Shown in pieces: positions 7,471 to 10,871 of a stretch of 10,871 nt of DNA. This DNA comes from an uncultured Streptomyces sp. Its GTDB lineage: Bacteria; Actinomycetota; Actinomycetes; Streptomycetales; Streptomycetaceae. The notes below the pieces were generated by a model. The model made no database searches and was not told the origin of the DNA. It was given only the letters and a program-made list of their open reading frames with translations. How positions within the stretch are numbered: position 1 is the first letter of the stretch; each line of letters begins with the position of its first letter. The stretch spans positions 1-10,871 of the forward strand of contig CAMLJW010000151.1 in assembly GCA_946480485.1 (NCBI GenBank), written 5' to 3'. The translations under genes were made by a program, and so were the position numbers.

Positions 7471-9480
7471 TCAGGAATGAAGGGGGTTGGCGATGGTGAC
7501 GTAGACGGACTGGGTGTCGACCGGTCCGATGAGTTCGTCGAGTCCGTGCAGCCGGGTCAGCAGGTTTGCCTTGCAGCGCAGTACGGGCGAGTCGAGCAGA
7601 TGGGCGGGCAGGGGCGTACTCAGCCGGGCCGGGCCGGAGGCCACGTGGGCAAGGAAGCGGCGGAAGGCGGCGAGCAACAGCCGTTCGTCGGCGAGGTGCT
7701 GGGAGCCGAAAGCACCGATGAGGCCGAGCACGTTGTTGATGGCGACGTAGTAGGCGAAGCGTTCGTCGGTGACCTCGTCGGAGACGAAGGTGTCGCTGCG
7801 CTCGCCGATGCCGGGGAGCCGCTTGTCCAGTTCCGCGCGCCGGGACTCGCGGAAGTAGTAGCCCTGGTTGTCGCGGTAGCGGCCTCCCACGGGCCAGCCT
7901 TGAGAGTCCAGCAGGAGCAGGGTGTTCTGCTGGTGCGCCTCCAGTGCGATGCCGGCCTCGCTGTCCAGCCAGAGGACGGGGCGAATCACCTGTTCCAGAT
8001 AGCGGAGGAACCACTCGGCGGCGACGGCGCCACGCGGTCGGCCGGTGCGTCCGGCCAGACGTGTGACGATCTCGGCAAGCCGGGACCACGGCATCGTGGG
8101 CCTGCCCGGCTCTGGGCGGGACTGCCCGCCGGCCCGGGCCCGGAGCCTGGGTGAGACGAGTCCGGCGATGCAGGAGACGTCGTCCGCCGACGTGAACGGG
8201 TTGTGGCGGATCACCACGTCGAGCCCGGGCAGGGGGCTGCCGTCCGGGTCGTTGACGGCGATCCAGGCCGGGTCGCGGACGATGTCGAAGCCGGGGTGGG
8301 CGGCCTGCCATAGTTCTGCGAGGCCGCTGCGCAGCAGGCGGTGGACTTCGACGCCGCGGTGGAGTTCCTTACGGAGGTTCTCCCGGCGGGAGTTGGTGAT
8401 GGGCAGGCCCAGCGACAGCTTCAGCATGGCGGGCGCGCCGGAGCGGTAGAGCGTGCGTACGGAAGAGGTGGGGTACCACGGGGAGCCATGAGGTCCGAGG
8501 TCCCGGAGCAGGCCGGCGTCCAGCAGTTTCGCCGTCTCGGGGCGGTGGCGGACCTCGCGGATCTGCCAGGGGTGCATGGGCAGTGCGGTGTACCCGCCGG
8601 GCAGCGGCAGCCCGGCGCCGGCGAGCCGGGTGGTGAGCCGCTCGGCAGGCACGGGGCGGCCGCGATCGGTCCAGGCCGAGTCAGTGGCGAGTACGGAGGG
8701 GGCGACGGCCATCCAGTGCAAAGGAAAGGAGCCGCGCGACTCGGGTGAGTAGAGCCGGGTCTCGGCCTCGGAGAGTCCCTCGCGGCTCTTCGGGGTGGGA
8801 TGCAGCGGGTGACCGAGCAAGAGCGACTGCTCGGCGGCCAGGAAGAGGTCAGGTCCGTCGGCGGGGTGCTTCCTGCGGTCGCCGATGAACACGACGGTTC
8901 GCCGGACGGAGTCGGCTACTCGGCCCACAAGGTCCCCGCTGTCGGGAGAGCGGGGTTGGCGGGTCGGGGGTGCTGCGCGGTCCGAGGTGGCGTGCGCTCT
9001 GGGAGCGGCGGTCCCCGCCTGCGCCCCGACCTCCTTGTCGCCCGTCTGCATCTCTCGTCCGAGGAGCGCCGCCAGCGTGACCGCGTCTGTGGGGGGTGAC
9101 TCGTTCGCGGCGTCGGCGAGGTAGGGAAGGCCGAAGCGGTGCCAGCCTGCCGGGGACCAGTAGTACACCGGGACGACGAGGGCGGTGCCGCTGGCAGGGA
9201 GGGGGATGCGGAGCGTGCCGTCGGCGGGGGCGGCGAGGTCGTTCTCCCGCGCCCAGCAGCGCAGCAGGCTCTCGACAGCTGCGGCCTGGGCTGCGGTGTG
9301 CGGGTCGGGATGCTCCAGCAGGTCGGCGGTGGCACCGCGCAGCCGTGAGGAGTCCCCGGGCCCTCCCGCCTGCCTGGGGACCGATTCGGTCCCCAGGCCG
9401 AGCGGGGCCTTGACCTGCGTGCCGCACGTTCCTCGCTCGGCGAAGTGAGGGCGGCCGTCGGGGGCGGGGGTGACGTTCAA
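7471..9480 (-). CDS. NIS siderophore synthetase, IucA/IucC family
   Basis: This 669-residue NRPS-independent siderophore synthetase adenylates a carboxylate, usually citrate or a citrate monoamide, and couples it to an amine or hydroxylamine. The full motif set is present: GHPLHPTPKSREG (223-235), the HPWQ box (303-306), PTSSVRT (337-343), KLSLGLPITNSRR (354-366), EAHQQN (514-519) and GRYRDNQG (533-540). A helical FhuF/FhuC-like C-terminal part follows (~570-669). A Pro/Arg-rich linker (~150-182) interrupts the N-terminal domain, and residues 1-50 form a non-conserved extension. The start is TTG at 9480: an in-frame TGA lies upstream, AGGGAA sits 5 nt before it, and no ATG or GTG occurs in the next ~100 codons. 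The gene lies 46 nt after the aminotransferase and 39 nt before the acyltransferase. Whether it is a type A (citrate) or type C (monoamide) enzyme cannot be decided by eye. Confidence 0.92.
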   Translation of the reverse strand: MNVTPAPDGRPHFAERGTCGTQVKAPLGLGTESVPRQAGGPGDSSRLRGATADLLEHPDPHTAAQAAAVESLLRCWARENDLAAPADGTLRIPLPASGTALVVPVYYWSPAGWHRFGLPYLADAANESPPTDAVTLAALLGREMQTGDKEVGAQAGTAAPRAHATSDRAAPPTRQPRSPDSGDLVGRVADSVRRTVVFIGDRRKHPADGPDLFLAAEQSLLLGHPLHPTPKSREGLSEAETRLYSPESRGSFPLHWMAVAPSVLATDSAWTDRGRPVPAERLTTRLAGAGLPLPGGYTALPMHPWQIREVRHRPETAKLLDAGLLRDLGPHGSPWYPTSSVRTLYRSGAPAMLKLSLGLPITNSRRENLRKELHRGVEVHRLLRSGLAELWQAAHPGFDIVRDPAWIAVNDPDGSPLPGLDVVIRHNPFTSADDVSCIAGLVSPRLRARAGGQSRPEPGRPTMPWSRLAEIVTRLAGRTGRPRGAVAAEWFLRYLEQVIRPVLWLDSEAGIALEAHQQNTLLLLDSQGWPVGGRYRDNQGYYFRESRRAELDKRLPGIGERSDTFVSDEVTDERFAYYVAINNVLGLIGAFGSQHLADERLLLAAFRRFLAHVASGPARLSTPLPAHLLDSPVLRCKANLLTRLHGLDELIGPVDTQSVYVTIANPLHS
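9372..9398. repeat. Perfect 27-bp palindrome inside the 5' end of the NIS synthetase gene
   Basis: Two 13-bp arms, GCCTGGGGACCGA and its exact complement TCGGTCCCCAGGC, flank a single central T. The site is about 83-109 nt into the reading frame, in the non-conserved N-terminal extension (residues ~28-36). It could be an operator, or an RNA hairpin acting as attenuator or partial terminator between aminotransferase and synthetase. The symmetry is exact over all 13 pairs. Confidence 0.85.
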
Positions 9481-9485
9481 GAGAG

Positions 9486-9491
9486 TTCCCT
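9486..9491 (-). promoter_or_regulatory. Ribosome binding site supporting the TTG start of the NIS synthetase
   Basis: On the minus strand AGGGAA lies 5 nt before TTG at 9480. Together with the in-frame stop just upstream, and the lack of ATG or GTG codons downstream in the N-terminal region, it makes this rare start codon the best choice. Confidence 0.65.
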
Positions 9492-9495
9492 GTGA

Positions 9496-9534
9496 GGTGG
9501 TTCAGGCTCGGTGGTTCAGGCTCGGTTCAGGCTC
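9496..9534. repeat. Short tandem repeat between aminotransferase and NIS synthetase genes
   Basis: The 14-bp unit GGTGGTTCAGGCTC occurs twice in tandem (9496-9509, 9510-9523), followed by an 11-bp partial copy GGTTCAGGCTC (9524-9534). The partial copy contains the aminotransferase stop codon (TGA on the minus strand, 9527-9529), and each copy carries a TGA on that strand. It looks like slippage expansion of the gene end. Confidence 0.9.
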
Positions 9535-10871
9535 GCCGCCCTCGGGGGCCGGTAGCCGCCGCCGCGACAGTCGCCACCGCGTCCGCCAGCCGGTCGAGCA
9601 CCGCGTTCGCCTGCTCATCGGTGATCGTCAGAGGCGGAAGCAGCCGCACCACGCTGGAGTGGCGTCCGCCGCGTTCCACGATCAGGCCGCGGCGCAGGCA
9701 CTCCCGCTGAACGGCGGCCGCCAGGTCGCGGGCGACGGGGCGCGGCCCCCCGGAGGGGCCGCCGGTGCCTGGCCGGGGTGGCTCCTCGGGGTCGACGACC
9801 TCGACGCCGATCATCAGCCCTCGGCCTCGTACATCGCCGATGCAGGGGAAGTCGCAGGACAGGCCCCGCAGTTGGGTCAGCATGCGTGCGCCCAGGAGGT
9901 CGGCTCGTTCGGCGAGATGGTTCTCACGGACGTACGCGAGGGTCGCCGTGCCGGCGGCCATGGCGAGCTGGTTGCCGCGGAACGTGCCGGCGTGGGCGCC
10001 GGGTTCCCACACGTCGAGGTCGTCGCGGTAGACCACCACGGCCAGGGGCAGGCTGCCACCGATGGCCTTGGACAGGACCATCACGTCGGGCGTGATGCCG
10101 CTGTGTTCCACGGCCCAGAAGGTGCCGGTCCGCCCGACCCCCGTCTGAGCCTCATCGACGATCAGGGGGATGGACCGGGCGGACGTGATCTTTCGCATCC
10201 TGCGCATCCAGTCGTCGCGCGCCGGAATCACGCCGCCCTCGCCCTGCACCGGCTCCAGGATCATTCCGGCGGGTCTGGGCGCCCCTGACTCGGTGTCATC
10301 GAGGAGGGACTCCGTCCAGCAAGCAGCCAGTTCGGCTCCGCGCTCGCCACCGACGCCGAACGGGCACCGGTAGTCCTGCGGAAAGGGCAGGTGTACGACA
10401 CGCATGTCCGAAGCGCCCCCGGATGCTTCGAGCGTCCCCGCGGTCGTCTGGTGGTACGCGCCGGCGAACGCGACCAGCCCAGTGCGCCCGGTCGCGGCGC
10501 GCACCAGCTTCAGCGCCGCCTCGACCGCGTCCGTGCCCGCGGGCCCGCAGAACTGCACGCGCGCGTGCTCGGCGAGTCCGGCCGGCAGCGTACGGAACAG
10601 CTCGGTGGTGAAGGCGTCCTTGACGGGCGTGGCCAGGTCCAGGACATGCAGCGGCGCCCCCGAGTCGAGCACCTTCCTGATCGCTTCCAGCACCACCGGG
10701 TGGTTGTGCCCGAGGGCCAACGTCCCGGCGCCCGAGAGGCAGTCGAGATAGCGGCACCCGTCAGCGCCCTCGATCGTGAGCCCACGCGCCCGCACGGGCA
10801 CGATCGGCAGCGCACGCGCATAGGTGCGGGCCGCGGACTCGCGCACCGACTGCCGCCGCAGAATCCCTTCG
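9527..10871 (-). CDS. Diaminobutyrate-2-oxoglutarate-type aminotransferase (class III, PLP), partial at N-terminus
   Basis: This is a class III PLP aminotransferase of the 2,4-diaminobutyrate type (RhbA/EctB-like), which converts aspartate semialdehyde and an amino donor such as glutamate to 2,4-diaminobutyrate. Counting from the GTG at 10846, it has SGAGTLALGHNHP (38-50), the phosphate-site region GPAGTDAVEAALKL (101-114), LEPVQGEGG (197-205), the cofactor aspartate in VDEAQTGVGRTG (Asp231) and the Schiff-base lysine in LSKAIGG (Lys260). The frame stays open past that GTG to the right edge, reading EGILRRQSVRESAARTYARA. Family members carry the same RQ..ES-AR-YxR block well inside their N-termini, so the true start is probably beyond the window. 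The C-terminus is complete. It is the most upstream visible gene of the operon; the promoter, and any DmdR/IdeR iron box, would lie outside. EctB for ectoine is less likely because no ectA or ectC is nearby. Confidence 0.9.
   Translation of the reverse strand, partial: EGILRRQSVRESAARTYARALPIVPVRARGLTIEGADGCRYLDCLSGAGTLALGHNHPVVLEAIRKVLDSGAPLHVLDLATPVKDAFTTELFRTLPAGLAEHARVQFCGPAGTDAVEAALKLVRAATGRTGLVAFAGAYHQTTAGTLEASGGASDMRVVHLPFPQDYRCPFGVGGERGAELAACWTESLLDDTESGAPRPAGMILEPVQGEGGVIPARDDWMRRMRKITSARSIPLIVDEAQTGVGRTGTFWAVEHSGITPDVMVLSKAIGGSLPLAVVVYRDDLDVWEPGAHAGTFRGNQLAMAAGTATLAYVRENHLAERADLLGARMLTQLRGLSCDFPCIGDVRGRGLMIGVEVVDPEEPPRPGTGGPSGGPRPVARDLAAAVQRECLRRGLIVERGGRHSSVVRLLPPLTITDEQANAVLDRLADAVATVAAAATGPRGRRA

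Noticed and set aside
6877..8154. Open frame of 425 codons on the plus strand across the acyltransferase and synthetase genes
   Set aside because: It overlaps two genes with clear family motifs on the other strand. Its protein is low-complexity Val/Gly/Arg sequence typical of antisense frames in GC-rich DNA.
9481..9526. Iron box (DmdR/IdeR-type palindrome) in the gap before the synthetase gene
   Set aside because: No TTAGG-type inverted repeat is present. If the operon is iron-regulated through such a site, it must lie right of the window.
1..10871. CRISPR arrays, tRNA or rRNA genes
   Set aside because: No regularly spaced repeats and no tRNA- or rRNA-like segments were recognised on either strand.

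Overview
The window is high-GC actinobacterial DNA, almost certainly from Streptomyces or a close relative. Most codons end in G or C, GTG and TTG starts appear, and the protein families (DinG-like Fe-S helicase, IucA/IucC siderophore synthetase, large WXG100-like secreted-type protein, Tn3 and IS256 transposases) fit that genus. All intact genes except one lie on the minus strand.

Left part (1-3331), accessory in character. A large partial gene (1-1685, minus) runs off the left edge. It encodes at least 561 residues of a DUF6571-like / WXG100-associated protein, and its visible 3' part drops to about 40-47 % GC. Next to it are two transposase relics back to back: a frame-shifted piece of an IS256-family transposase (about 1841-2085, minus) and a Tn3-family transposase (about 2191-3088, plus). 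The Tn3 relic keeps the N-terminal DUF4158-like part and the last ~53 residues but has lost the catalytic middle.

Middle (3332-6525). A dienelactone-hydrolase-family gene (plus) has Gly where the family has its nucleophilic Cys. It converges on a complete XPD/DinG-type Fe-S helicase gene (minus), with a 434-nt gap that holds no recognisable gene.

Right part (6631 to the right edge, minus). Three same-strand, closely spaced genes form a siderophore operon: a diaminobutyrate-type class III aminotransferase (5' end beyond the window), an IucA/IucC NIS synthetase with a TTG start, and a GNAT N-acyltransferase of the IucB/RhbD type. A GC hairpin follows the last gene. The likely division of labour is that the aminotransferase makes 2,4-diaminobutyrate, the GNAT acylates a diamine or hydroxylamine side chain, and the NIS synthetase joins the amine to citrate or another carboxylate. 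The decarboxylase, N-monooxygenase and second synthetase expected for a schizokinen/rhizobactin pathway are not in the window. From memory, S. coelicolor has a small uncharacterised siderophore-synthetase locus (SCO5799-5801) beside a helicase gene, and this looks like its counterpart.

The most unusual non-coding signals are a perfect 13-bp-arm palindrome inside the 5' end of the NIS synthetase gene and a 14-bp tandem repeat across the aminotransferase stop codon.
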